Of a DNA stretch of 64,000 nucleotides, positions 1 to 9,073 are shown one piece after another. Every line of letters starts with the position of its first letter. The first letter of the stretch is position 1. The notes beneath the pieces are model-generated. The model made no database searches. It was not told where the DNA came from and was given only the letters and a program-made list of their open reading frames with translations. The translations under genes and the position numbers were made by a program. Origin of the DNA: Catenuloplanes niger (lineage in GTDB: Bacteria > Actinomycetota > Actinomycetes > Mycobacteriales > Micromonosporaceae); NCBI RefSeq assembly GCF_031458255.1, contig NZ_JAVDYC010000001.1, forward strand, positions 7,302,501 to 7,366,500, given 5' to 3'.

Positions 1-1318
<1,318 letters not shown>

Positions 1319-1401
1319 ACACAAACTTTGAAAGTATGCTCGCGTCCACTGTGTGATATCTGAACAAACAACCGTGAAGGTACCCGGTTAAGTTCATAGT
1401 G

Positions 1402-1518
1402 TTACGGCGGTTATAGCGAGAGGGAAACGCCCGGTTACATTCCGAACCCGGAAGCTAAGCCTTTCAGCGCCGATGGTACTGCACTCGGGAGGGTGTGGGA
1501 GAGTAGGACACCGCCGGA
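1402..1518 (+). rRNA. rrf: 5S ribosomal RNA
   Basis: About 117 nt beginning TTACGGCGG and ending CCGCCGGA, so the two ends pair as the 5S helix I. The conserved loop CCGAACCCGGAAGCTAAG and the GAGAGTAGG segment are present. It lies about 85 nt after the 23S rRNA, the usual actinobacterial spacing. End positions are estimated from pairing. Confidence 0.95.
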
Positions 1519-1532
1519 CTTCTTTACAATTG

Positions 1533-1568
1533 AGGGCCACCCTTCCCGGGGCGGCCCTTAGTTGTATT
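1533..1568 (+). terminator. rrn operon terminator
   Basis: AGGGCC (1533-1538) pairs with GGCCCT (1553-1558), with a further CCC/GGG pairing inside, followed by the T-rich tail TTAGTTGTATTT. It lies right after 5S rRNA and is the natural end of the rRNA transcript. Confidence 0.75.
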
Positions 1569-1653
1569 TACGGGCTCGCCCGGGGTCGGGCGTCTTCGAA
1601 CCGACAGTTTCGTCGGCGCTGCGAGCGGCAGCGCCCCCAGGAAGGATGTACTC

Positions 1654-4600
1654 GTGAACCCAGGACCGGACGGCGACAACCCGCGTTCCCGGCGGGATGA
1701 CGGCCGCGACGGGCGGGGCCGCGACGACGCGCGCGGCAACCGCGACTCTCGAGGCGGCGACCGCGACTTCCGGGGCGGCGACTCCCGCGGTGGTGACTCC
1801 CGCGGTGGTGATTCCCGCGGCGCCGGCTTCCGCAGCGGCGGCGGTGACCGCGGCTCCAGCGGTGGTGGCTTCCGTTCCGGCGGTGGCGACCGTGACTCGC
1901 GTGGCGGTGGCTTCCGGTCCGGTGGTGACCGTGCCGGCGGCGGCTTCCGCAGTGGCGGCGATCGGGACTCCCGCGGTGGCGGCTTCCGGTCCGGCGGTGG
2001 CGACCGTACCGGCGGCGGGTTCCGTTCGGGCGGCGACCGCGACGGTGGTTTCCGTTCCGGTGGCGACTCCCGCGGTGGCGATTCCCGCGGTGGTGACTCG
2101 CGTGGCGGCGGCTTCCGCAGCGGTGGTGACCGCGGTGCCGCCGGCGGCGGTTTCCGGTCCGGCGGCGGCGACCGTGACTCGCGTGGCGGCGGTTTCCGCA
2201 GTGGCGGCGACCGCGACAGCCGCGGTGGCGGCTTCCGCAGCGGTGGCGGCGACCGTGAGGGCGGCTTCCGCGGCGGTGACTCGCGCGGCGGCGGCTTCCG
2301 GGACCGTGAGGGTCAGGGCGGCGGCTTCCGGTCCGGCGGTGACCGCGACTCCCGTGGCGGTGGCTTCCGGTCCGGCGGCGACTCCCGCGGGGGCGGCTTC
2401 CGCAGTGGCGGCGACCGTGACTCCCGGGGTGGCGGCTTCCGCAGCGGTGGCGACCGGGACGGCCAGGGCGGCGGCTTCCGCAGTGGCGGCGGCGAGCGCA
2501 CCGGCGGCTTCCGGGGTGGCGACCGTGAGGGCGGCTTCCGCGGCGGTGACCGTGACTCGCGCGGCGGTGGCTTCCGTAGCGGCGGCGACCGGGACGGCCA
2601 GAGCGGCGGCTTCCGTGGTGGCGATTCGCGTGGCGGCGGCTTCCGGGACCGTGAGGGTCAGGGCGGCGGCTTCCGTGGCGGCGACTCGCGCGGTGGCGAC
2701 TCGCGTGGCGGTGGTTTCCGGTCCGGCGGCGACCGTGACTCCCGTGGCGGCGGTTTCCGGTCCGGCGGTGACCGTCCGACCGGTGGCTTCCGCGGTGGTG
2801 ACCGTGACTCGCGCGGCGGTGGCTTCCGCAGTGGTGGCGACCGGGACGGCCAGAGCGGTGGTTTCCGCAGCGGCGGAACCCGGGACGGCCAGGGCGGTGG
2901 CTTCCGCAGCGGCGGTGGCGAGCGCACCGGCGGCTTCCGGGGCGGCGACCGTGAGGGCGGCTTCCGGGGTGGCGACCGTGACGGTGGCTTCCGGTCCGGT
3001 GGCGACAACCGCGGTGGCGACTCGCGTGGCGGCGGCTTCCGCAGTGGCGGCGACCGTGACTCGCGCGGTGCCGGGTTCCGGCCCGGCGGCGACCGCGACT
3101 CCCGCGGTGGCGGCTTCCGGTCCGGCGGTGACCGTGAGGGCGGTTTCCGCGGTGGTGACCGTGACTCGCGCGGCGGTGGCTTCCGCAGCGGTGGCGACCG
3201 GGACGGCCAGAGCGGTGGTTTCCGCAGCGGCGGAACCCGGGACGGCCAGGGCGGCGGCTTCCGCAGCGGCGGTGGCGAGCGCACCAGCGGTGGCGAGCGC
3301 ACCGGCGGCTTCCGGGGCGGCGACCGTGAGGGCGGCTTCCGCGGTGGCGACCGTGACTCGCGCGGTGGCGGCTTCCGCGACCGCGAGGGCCAGAGCGGTG
3401 GCTTCCGCGGTGGGGACCGGGACTCGCGTGGTGGCGGTTTCCGGGAGCGTGAGGGCGGTGCCCGCGGCGGTGACTCGCGGGGCGGCTTCCGGGAGCGCGA
3501 AGGCGGCTTCCGTAACGACCGGGGCGGGTTCCGGGAGCGCGAGGGCCAGGGGTTCCGCGGCGGTGAGCGGAGCGACGAGCGCGTCGAGGCGACCCCGGTC
3601 GCGCCCACGATCCCGGACGAGGTCGAGGCGACCGAGCTGGACCGTGACGTACGCGCGGAGCTGCTCTCGCTGAACAAGCCGGTGCAGGAGAGCGTGGCCC
3701 GGCACCTGGTGATGACCGGCCGGCTGATCGACGAGGACCCGGAGCTCGCGCTCGCGCACGCGCTCGCGGCCCGGCGTCTGGCATCCCGGATCGCGGTCGT
3801 GCGGGAGGCCGTGGGGCTCGCCGCGTACCACGCGGGAGAGTGGCAGACCGCGATCGCGGAGATCCGGACGTACCACCGGATGACCGGGAAGCAGTCGCAC
3901 GTGGCCGTGCTGGCGGACTGCGAGCGGGCGCTCGGCCGTCCGGAGCGGGCGATCGACCTGTTCCGGAACACGGACAGCGCGACGCTGCCCAAGGACACCG
4001 CCGTGGAGCTGCTGATCGTGGCCGCCGGCGCGCGTGGTGACATGGGCCAGAACGACGCGGCCGTGTCGATGCTGCAGGTTCGTGAGCTGACCGCGGAGGG
4101 CAAGATCGAGCCGTGGACGGCCCGGTTGCGCTACGCCTACGCGGACGCGCTGCTCAAGACCGACCGCCGCGAGGAGGCCCGGGAGTGGTTCGCCCGCGCC
4201 GCGACCGCCGACGAGGACGCGGTCACCGACGCGGCCGAGCGGCTGCTGGAGCTCGACGGCGTCGAGATCGAGGGCGATGACGAGTCCGGCGAGGACTCCG
4301 CCACGTCCGCCACCTCGGCCGCCGCCGACCGCGACGCGGACGACGACGAGTCGGACGACGACGAGTCGGACGACGACGACGCGGACGACGACGACGCGGA
4401 CGACGACGACGCGGACGACGACGACGCGGACGACGACGACGCGGACGACGACGACGCGGACGACGACGCGGACGACGACGATGACGACGACGACGATGAG
4501 TCCGACGCGGATGACGACGACGAGTCGGACGACGATGACGACGATGAGTCCGACGACGACGATGACGATGAGTCCGACGACGATGACGACGATGACGACG

Positions 4601-4809
4601 ACGAGTCGGATGACGACGATGAGTCGGACGAGGACGAGGACGAGGACGAGGAGCTGACGGGCGCCGGCGCGGAGTCCGAGGCCTCGGAGACCGTTGTGGA
4701 GACGGCTGCGGACGACGAGGACGCGAAGCTGAAGGCCAAGGAGGCGGAGGAGGAGTCCACCTCGCCGCGTGACCTCGGCCCGAAGTTCAACGACGGCAGC
4801 ACCCGCTGA
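1654..4809 (+). CDS. RGG-repeat / TPR-like / polyAsp protein
   Basis: A 1051-residue protein in three parts. Residues ~1-645 are low-complexity repeats of GGFRSGGDRDSRG, GGFRGGD and FRDREGQ type, rich in Gly, Arg, Asp, Ser and Phe, resembling eukaryotic RGG/FRGG RNA-binding tails. Residues ~655-880 form a helical, TPR-like domain, e.g. ALAHALAARRLASRIAVVRE and YADALLKTDRREEAREWFAR. Residues ~890-1010 are almost only Asp with Ala, Ser and Glu, ending in a mixed acidic tail. By position just before the HAD phosphatase and tlyA, the middle domain appears to be the Rv1691-type TPR protein family; the long disordered flanks are the oddity. GTG start with GAAGGA upstream. No signal peptide, so probably cytoplasmic. 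RNA binding and condensate formation are inferences. Long open frames on the opposite strand are composition artefacts. Confidence 0.88.
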   Translation: MNPGPDGDNPRSRRDDGRDGRGRDDARGNRDSRGGDRDFRGGDSRGGDSRGGDSRGAGFRSGGGDRGSSGGGFRSGGGDRDSRGGGFRSGGDRAGGGFRSGGDRDSRGGGFRSGGGDRTGGGFRSGGDRDGGFRSGGDSRGGDSRGGDSRGGGFRSGGDRGAAGGGFRSGGGDRDSRGGGFRSGGDRDSRGGGFRSGGGDREGGFRGGDSRGGGFRDREGQGGGFRSGGDRDSRGGGFRSGGDSRGGGFRSGGDRDSRGGGFRSGGDRDGQGGGFRSGGGERTGGFRGGDREGGFRGGDRDSRGGGFRSGGDRDGQSGGFRGGDSRGGGFRDREGQGGGFRGGDSRGGDSRGGGFRSGGDRDSRGGGFRSGGDRPTGGFRGGDRDSRGGGFRSGGDRDGQSGGFRSGGTRDGQGGGFRSGGGERTGGFRGGDREGGFRGGDRDGGFRSGGDNRGGDSRGGGFRSGGDRDSRGAGFRPGGDRDSRGGGFRSGGDREGGFRGGDRDSRGGGFRSGGDRDGQSGGFRSGGTRDGQGGGFRSGGGERTSGGERTGGFRGGDREGGFRGGDRDSRGGGFRDREGQSGGFRGGDRDSRGGGFREREGGARGGDSRGGFREREGGFRNDRGGFREREGQGFRGGERSDERVEATPVAPTIPDEVEATELDRDVRAELLSLNKPVQESVARHLVMTGRLIDEDPELALAHALAARRLASRIAVVREAVGLAAYHAGEWQTAIAEIRTYHRMTGKQSHVAVLADCERALGRPERAIDLFRNTDSATLPKDTAVELLIVAAGARGDMGQNDAAVSMLQVRELTAEGKIEPWTARLRYAYADALLKTDRREEAREWFARAATADEDAVTDAAERLLELDGVEIEGDDESGEDSATSATSAAADRDADDDESDDDESDDDDADDDDADDDDADDDDADDDDADDDDADDDADDDDDDDDDESDADDDDESDDDDDDESDDDDDDESDDDDDDDDDESDDDDESDEDEDEDEELTGAGAESEASETVVETAADDEDAKLKAKEAEEESTSPRDLGPKFNDGSTR
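4371..4660 (+). repeat. GAC-rich microsatellite encoding polyAsp
   Basis: Near-pure (GAC)n with a 15-bp unit GACGACGACGACGCG repeated in the first third, then GAC/GAT/GAG/TCG mixtures. It keeps frame throughout. Such tracts are prone to slippage in steps of 3 or 15 bp, which would change tail length without shifting the frame. Confidence 0.85.
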
Positions 4810-4830
4810 CCCGCACCCGTCACTGACCCC

Positions 4831-4864
4831 AGAACGGCCCCGGCCACCAGGCCGGGGCCGTTCT
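4831..4864. terminator. Bidirectional terminator hairpin
   Basis: Perfect 15-bp inverted repeat AGAACGGCCCCGGCC / GGCCGGGGCCGTTCT around the tetraloop ACCA. It lies between the convergent ends of the RGG-TPR gene and the first MerR gene and can serve both. There is no long T-tract. Confidence 0.85.
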
Positions 4865-4887
4865 GCATGCCGGCCGGTGGGCCCGGA

Positions 4888-5289
4888 CTACGAGACGGCG
4901 GCGAGCGGGGTGGAGAGTTCCGGAGCGACGTGGTGGACGCAGCCGGCCGGGTTCTGCGAGTCGGCGATGACGGCGTCGAGCCGGTCCCGGGTGGTGATCA
5001 GCTCCTGGATCTGGCGGTCGATGCGGTACCGCTCGGCGCGCAGGATCGCGGCCGACTCCTCGGTCGACTCGTTCGCGTCGACGCACGGCAGCAGCGCCGC
5101 GATGTTCCGGCTGGACAGGCCGGCCGCGTAGAGCTGCTGGATCAGCCGCACCCGCTCGACCGCGGCCTCCGGGTAGTAGCGCTGGCCGCTGGCGCTGCGC
5201 GTCGCGTACAGCAGGCCCTGCTCCTCGTAGTAGCGCAGCGCGCGAACGCTCACGCCGCCGCGGGTGGCCAGGTCGCCGATGCGGATCAT
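4888..5289 (-). CDS. MerR-family transcriptional regulator (copy 1)
   Basis: 133 residues. The N-terminus MIRIGDLATRGGVSVRALRY is the MerR winged helix-turn-helix (about residues 1-70: IGDLA, RALRYYEEQGLL, GQRYYPEAAVERV). It is followed by the dimerisation coiled coil (ILRAERYRIDRQIQELITTR) and a short C-terminal tail with one Cys. There is no large effector-binding domain, so the sensed signal is unknown. The ATG at 5289 has a GGAGGAG-like ribosome site; the frame stays open upstream but codes for nothing recognisable. It is paralogous to the next gene upstream (5412-5801), and both have related inverted repeats before their starts, suggesting cross- or autoregulation. Confidence 0.88.
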   Translation of the reverse strand: MIRIGDLATRGGVSVRALRYYEEQGLLYATRSASGQRYYPEAAVERVRLIQQLYAAGLSSRNIAALLPCVDANESTEESAAILRAERYRIDRQIQELITTRDRLDAVIADSQNPAGCVHHVAPELSTPLAAVS

Positions 5290-5344
5290 GCGGAACTCCT
5301 CCGGGAGCGGAACGGCGGGGGCACCGCCCCCACGAGACATGCCT

Positions 5345-5360
5345 CTGACGTCAACGTCAG
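5345..5360. promoter_or_regulatory. MerR-type operator upstream of MerR copy 1
   Basis: Perfect inverted repeat CTGACGT-CA-ACGTCAG, 55 bp before the MerR copy 1 start, followed on the plus strand by TAGCGTAGC. A nearly identical block precedes MerR copy 2 (5844-5859), also followed by TAGCGTAGC. Shape and size fit operators of MerR regulators; binding is inferred. Confidence 0.65.
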
Positions 5361-5411
5361 CTCGAATAGCGTAGCTCCCGGCGGGAGACGGGCGTCCGGC
5401 CCGCGTGGGTA

Positions 5412-5801
5412 CTACTCCCCGGAGGACGGGTAGACCAGGTGGCCGCAGGTGGCCGGCGTCGCGGTGGTGCACGCGACGATCACCTCGCTCAGGCGGTCGC
5501 GGGTGGCGGCCAGCTCCTCGATCTGCCGGTCGATGCGGTCCCGTTCGGTGCGCAGGAGCGTGACCGCCTCGTCGGTGGCCTCCCGGGCGTCGACGCACGG
5601 CAGCAGCACGGTGAGCGAGCGGCTGGACAGCCCGGCCGCGAACAGGCCCTGGATCAGGCCGACCCGGTCGACCGCCGCCTCGGGGTAGAGCCGCTGGCCA
5701 CCACCGGTGCGGGCGGCGGGCAGCAGACCCTGCTCCTCGTAGTAACGCAGCGCGCGGGTGCTCACGCCGGTCCGGGCGGCCAGGTCGCCGATGCGGATCA
5801 T
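5412..5801 (-). CDS. MerR-family transcriptional regulator (copy 2)
   Basis: 129 residues with the same layout as copy 1: MIRIGDLAARTGVSTRALRY helix-turn-helix, GQRLYPEAAVDRV wing, a coiled coil (LLRTERDRIDRQIEELAATR), and a C-terminal tail with two Cys (CTTATPATC). The central motif LLPCVD is shared with copy 1. The start is ATG at 5801. The gene is divergent from the short-chain dehydrogenase at 5906, with the operator-like repeat between them, so it probably regulates that gene and itself. The ligand is unknown; redox or electrophile sensing by the Cys residues is speculation. Confidence 0.88.
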   Translation of the reverse strand: MIRIGDLAARTGVSTRALRYYEEQGLLPAARTGGGQRLYPEAAVDRVGLIQGLFAAGLSSRSLTVLLPCVDAREATDEAVTLLRTERDRIDRQIEELAATRDRLSEVIVACTTATPATCGHLVYPSSGE

Positions 5802-5843
5802 GTGGGACTCCAGGTCGTGTAACGCCGGTCACGCGACTTGCCT

Positions 5844-5859
5844 TTGACGTCAACGTGAA
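5844..5859. promoter_or_regulatory. MerR-type operator between MerR copy 2 and SDR gene
   Basis: TTGACGT-CA-ACGTGAA, an inverted repeat with one mismatch, the same core as at 5345-5360. On the plus strand the TTGACG could be a -35 with TAGCGC (5869-5874) as -10 at the 19-bp spacing typical of MerR-activated promoters, driving the dehydrogenase gene. Inference from spacing only. Confidence 0.6.
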
Positions 5860-5905
5860 GTTTTAGCGTAGCGCCACGGGATTCCCCCGATTGAGGAGCT
5901 ATGCC

Positions 5906-6604
5906 ATGAATCTGAAGAATTCGGTTGCGTTGGTCACCGGCGCGAACCGCGGGCTGGGCCGGCACTTCGCGCAGGAGCTGCTGGCGCGCGGCGCCGCCCG
6001 GGTCTACGCGACCGCGCGCCGGCCGGAGTCGGTCGACCTGCCGGGGGCGACGGTGCTGCGGCTCGACGTCACGGACCGGGCCTCGATCGCGGCCGCGGTG
6101 GACGCGGCGCCGGACGTGACGGTGCTGGTCAACAACGCGGGCAACTCGTCGTTCGCGAACCTGGTGGACGGCGACGAGGCGGAGATCCGGGGGCAGCTGG
6201 ACGCGTTCTTCTGGGGGCCGCTGTGGCTGGTGCGCGCGTTCGCGCCGATCCTGCGGGCGAACGGCGGCGGCGGGATCCTCAACATCAACTCGGCGATGTC
6301 CTGGGTGTCCGGTGACCGGGCGAACGCCTATCACGTCGCGAAGGCCGCGCAGTGGGCGATGACCAACTCGGTGCGTGCCGAGCTGGCCGGTCAGGGCACG
6401 CACGTGGCGGGCGCGTACTTCGGCATGACGGACACCGGGCACCAGGACTTCTGGACCGGGCCGCTGAACGACGCGGCGGAGATCGCCCGGCGCACGCTGG
6501 CCGCGTTCGAGGAGGGCCAGATCGAGATCATTCCGGACGAGCTGGGCGCGGCCGCGAAGGCGATGCTGGCCGGCCCGCCGCAGGCCTACCCCACGGCGGG
6601 CTGA
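5906..6604 (+). CDS. Short-chain dehydrogenase/reductase (SDR)
   Basis: 232 residues of the classical SDR fold. It has the cofactor motif TGANRGLGRHF near residue 12, NNAGN near residue 80, and the catalytic Ser-Tyr-Lys set in INSAMSW...AYHVAKAAQW near 130-150. The acidic/basic pattern after the second strand (TARRPESVDLP) suggests NADP(H). The substrate cannot be told. ATG at 5906 is chosen because GAGGAG lies 7 nt upstream; an in-frame TTG lies at 5891. It is divergent from MerR copy 2 and probably under its control. Confidence 0.85.
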   Translation: MNLKNSVALVTGANRGLGRHFAQELLARGAARVYATARRPESVDLPGATVLRLDVTDRASIAAAVDAAPDVTVLVNNAGNSSFANLVDGDEAEIRGQLDAFFWGPLWLVRAFAPILRANGGGGILNINSAMSWVSGDRANAYHVAKAAQWAMTNSVRAELAGQGTHVAGAYFGMTDTGHQDFWTGPLNDAAEIARRTLAAFEEGQIEIIPDELGAAAKAMLAGPPQAYPTAG

Positions 6605-6660
6605 CCCGCGGGCGCGCCTGGAATGATCGGGGGCGGAACCGCAACGGCCGAGGAGGCAGC

Positions 6661-7485
6661 GTGAGCGATCGTCTGATCGACGGGTACGACCTGGTGATCT
6701 TCGACCTGGACGGGGTGGTCTACCTGATCGACGAGCCGATCCCCGGCGCGGTCGAGGCGATCGCGCGGCTGCACGAGGCGGGGATACCGGTCGCCTACGC
6801 CACGAACAACGCGTCCCGGCGCGCCGCCGACGTGGCCGGGCTGCTCACCGGCATGGGCATCCCGGCCACGCCGGACGAGGTGCTGACCTCGGCCGGCGCG
6901 TCCGCGGCCGTGCTCGCGGAGCGGCTCCCGGCGGGCGCGAGGGTGCTGGTGGTCGGCGCGGACGCACTGCGGGCCGAGATCGAGGCGGTCGGGCTGACCG
7001 TGGTGAGCAAGGCGGAGGACCGGCCGGAAGCGGTCGCGCAGGGCTACGGTCCCGCGGTCGGCTGGGCGGACCTGGCCGAGGCGAGCGTGGCGATCCGGGC
7101 CGGCGCGATGTGGCTGGCCACGAACACGGACAAGACGCTGCCCAGCCCGCGCGGCCCGCTGCCGGGCAACGGCTCGCTGGTCGCGGCGCTGCGGCACGCG
7201 CTCGGCCGGGACCCGGACGTGATCGTCGGCAAGCCCGCGCCCGCGCTGTTCACCACCGCGGCCGAGCGGGTCGGCGCCACGAAGGCGCTGGTCGTCGGCG
7301 ACCGGCTGGACACGGATCTGGAGGGCGCGGTCCGGGCCGGCATGGACGGCCTGCTCGTGCTCACCGGCGTGCACACGGTCGAGGACCTGCGCGCAGCCCC
7401 GGCCGAGCAGCGGGCCACGTTCGTCGCCCCGGACCTGAGCGGCCTCTTCGCACCGGCGGTCAAGGCGGACGACTACAAGGCCTGA
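6661..7485 (+). CDS. HAD-superfamily hydrolase (NagD/Rv1692-like phosphatase)
   Basis: 274 residues. HAD motif I DLDGVVYLIDEPIPGA (nucleophile Asp) is near residue 15, motif II ATNNASRR near 44, and late motifs GKPAPALF and VGDRLDTDLEGA lie near 190-220. The cap region between them is of the NagD/PGP class. The position upstream of tlyA matches Rv1692, a family linked to phosphatase activity on small phosphates such as glycerol phosphate; the exact substrate here is inferred only at family level. GTG start preceded by GAGGAG. It begins the long plus-strand core cluster. Confidence 0.88.
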   Translation: MSDRLIDGYDLVIFDLDGVVYLIDEPIPGAVEAIARLHEAGIPVAYATNNASRRAADVAGLLTGMGIPATPDEVLTSAGASAAVLAERLPAGARVLVVGADALRAEIEAVGLTVVSKAEDRPEAVAQGYGPAVGWADLAEASVAIRAGAMWLATNTDKTLPSPRGPLPGNGSLVAALRHALGRDPDVIVGKPAPALFTTAAERVGATKALVVGDRLDTDLEGAVRAGMDGLLVLTGVHTVEDLRAAPAEQRATFVAPDLSGLFAPAVKADDYKA

Positions 7486-7617
7486 AACGGTCCGGGGGTA
7501 CGCCGTGCGGTGCGGGCGACCGGAGAAGGCGGGCCGGCCGGACACGCCTCTGGGTCTGGCCGGACCTGTCCTCGCCGGGAGTGGCGCCGGGCCGGAGGGG
7601 CGCGGCGACGACCGGAA

Positions 7618-7953
7618 CTACAGCAGCTTGCGGAGCTTGAGGAGGTCGAAGGGGTTGGCGCCGATCTTGACCTGGCCGGAGCCGATCGCCTTCATCACGT
7701 CGAGCCGGCCGTTGACCAGCGCGATCAGGTCGTCGCTGTTCGCGGTGAGGGAGATCTTGGCCTTCGGGTCGTCGCCGTCCGCGATGTCGACCAGGCGGCC
7801 GTCCACCAGGGTGCCGTGGAAGGCGGTGCCCAGGTCCGGGACGCGTGCGGCGAGCGTGCGGTTGAGGTCGATGCGCTGCTGGGCGTCCGCGTTCGCGGCG
7901 AGCCGCGCCGCGAGGGTGTTCAATGCCGCCCGAACCTCGTCTACGCTGGCCAC
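7618..7953 (-). CDS. SCP2 sterol-binding domain protein
   Basis: 111 residues from a GTG start. The second half (DIADGDDPKAKISLTANSDD, LIALVNGRLDVMKAIGSGQV, KIGANP) is the SCP2 hydrophobic-ligand-binding fold seen in many single-domain actinobacterial proteins. No signal peptide. It probably binds lipids or acyl chains in the cytoplasm. It is the only minus-strand gene inside the plus-strand core cluster, divergent from the phasin-like gene at 8078. Confidence 0.82.
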   Translation of the reverse strand: MASVDEVRAALNTLAARLAANADAQQRIDLNRTLAARVPDLGTAFHGTLVDGRLVDIADGDDPKAKISLTANSDDLIALVNGRLDVMKAIGSGQVKIGANPFDLLKLRKLL

Positions 7954-8077
7954 GCCTGATCCTCTCCACGCCGGTCACCGATCTCCCGCACGGTACCGCA
8001 CGGGTCCGGCGACGTCGCCCGGTAGCGTGGCACGCGCGGGGGACCTGAGCGTATCGGAACAGTGAAGGGACGACCGG

Positions 8078-8791
8078 ATGCCGAAGGAAGCGTGGCGGGC
8101 CTACCTGGACCTCGCCCTGGGACTGACCGAGAGTTCCCGCAAGCAGGCCACCAAGACCGCGATGAGACTGGTCGGCAAGGGCGGCGCGACCGCGGTCCAG
8201 CTGCAGGCGCTGGTCGAGGACGCGCTGGCGGCCGGCACCGCGAACCGGGCCGTGGTCGAGCGCCTGGTCCGCACCGAGGTCGACCGGGCGCTGACCGTGG
8301 TGGGACTGGCCAAGTCCGATGAGGTCGCGGCGCTGCGGCAGCGCGTCGCCGAGCTGGAGGACCGGCTCGCGGCCCGGCCGGCGGACGTACCCGGTGATCT
8401 GCCCGTCGAACCCGCGGTCGAGGCCGCGGCCGCGGCGTCCGTGGCGGAACCGGCCGCGGCACCGGTGAAGAAGGTCGTCGCGAAGAAGACGGTGGCGAAG
8501 AAGGCGGTCGCGAAGGCTCCGGGCGGCGGCACCGCGGTTCCGGACGCGCTGGCCGCGCCCGCGGTCCCGGCGGCGGACGAGCCGGTCGCCGAGGTGCCGG
8601 CGCCGGCCCGGACGATCACGCCGCCGCGCAAGGCCGCCAAGAAGGTGCCCACGATCAAGGCCGCGCCGCCGGCCGGCCGGAAGGCGGTGCCGACGCCCGC
8701 CGACCTGCCGCCCGCGGTCAAGAAGGCGCCGGCCAAGCGCGCGAAGAAGGTCGTGCCGCCGCTCTTCGACGACGGGACGCCCGGCCGATGA
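8078..8791 (+). CDS. Phasin-like / histone-H1-like helical protein
   Basis: 237 residues. Residues 1-105 are amphipathic helices with a heptad coiled coil (EVAALRQRVAELEDRLAARP), similar to poly(3-hydroxyalkanoate) granule-associated proteins of the PhaF/PhaI type. Residues ~125-237 are a Lys/Ala/Pro/Val tail with KKVVAKKTVAKKAVAK and KKAPAKRAKK motifs, resembling histone H1 or the nucleoid-binding tail of PhaF. No PHA synthase gene is visible in the window, so granule binding is not supported by context. It overlaps the next gene by 4 bp (ATGA), showing translational coupling. Confidence 0.7.
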   Translation: MPKEAWRAYLDLALGLTESSRKQATKTAMRLVGKGGATAVQLQALVEDALAAGTANRAVVERLVRTEVDRALTVVGLAKSDEVAALRQRVAELEDRLAARPADVPGDLPVEPAVEAAAAASVAEPAAAPVKKVVAKKTVAKKAVAKAPGGGTAVPDALAAPAVPAADEPVAEVPAPARTITPPRKAAKKVPTIKAAPPAGRKAVPTPADLPPAVKKAPAKRAKKVVPPLFDDGTPGR

Positions 8792-9027
8792 GCACGCCGT
8801 TCCCGGTGCCGCGCCCGCCGGCCGCGCCGCGGCCGCCGACGCCGGCGTACGCGCCGCCGGTGCGGATGACCGAGCCCGGCGACGGGACCACCGGGCATCC
8901 GGCCGTGGACGCGATGCTGGCCTCGCTGGCCAACGCGGCATCGCTGTCGCCGGCCGACCAGATCGCCGAGTACGAGGCCGCGCACCAGATCCTGCGCGAG
9001 ACGCTCGCCACCATCGACCAGGCCTGA
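8788..9027 (+). CDS. Small Pro-rich conserved protein (Rv1693 position)
   Basis: 79 residues. The N-terminal third is Pro-rich; the C-terminal half is helical (HPAVDAMLASLANAASLSPA, EYEAAHQILRETLATIDQA). The start overlaps the upstream stop. Position just before tlyA corresponds to the small gene Rv1693 in mycobacteria. No function is recognisable; the helix suggests a protein-interaction peptide. Confidence 0.72.
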   Translation: MSTPFPVPRPPAAPRPPTPAYAPPVRMTEPGDGTTGHPAVDAMLASLANAASLSPADQIAEYEAAHQILRETLATIDQA

Positions 9028-9073
9028 CCGAACCGACCGGACCTCCCCCCGAAAGACACGTGAAGAAGAGCGC

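Noticed and set aside
1558-3900. Two long antisense frames (738 and 780 codons) opposite the RGG gene
   Set aside because: Products are monotonous Ala/Thr/Val or Arg/His/Gly repeats produced by the same DNA repeats. The sense frame has a start, a ribosome site and a conserved domain.
4137-4868. Antisense polySer frame opposite the Asp tail
   Set aside because: It is the complement of (GAC)n and runs through the bidirectional terminator.
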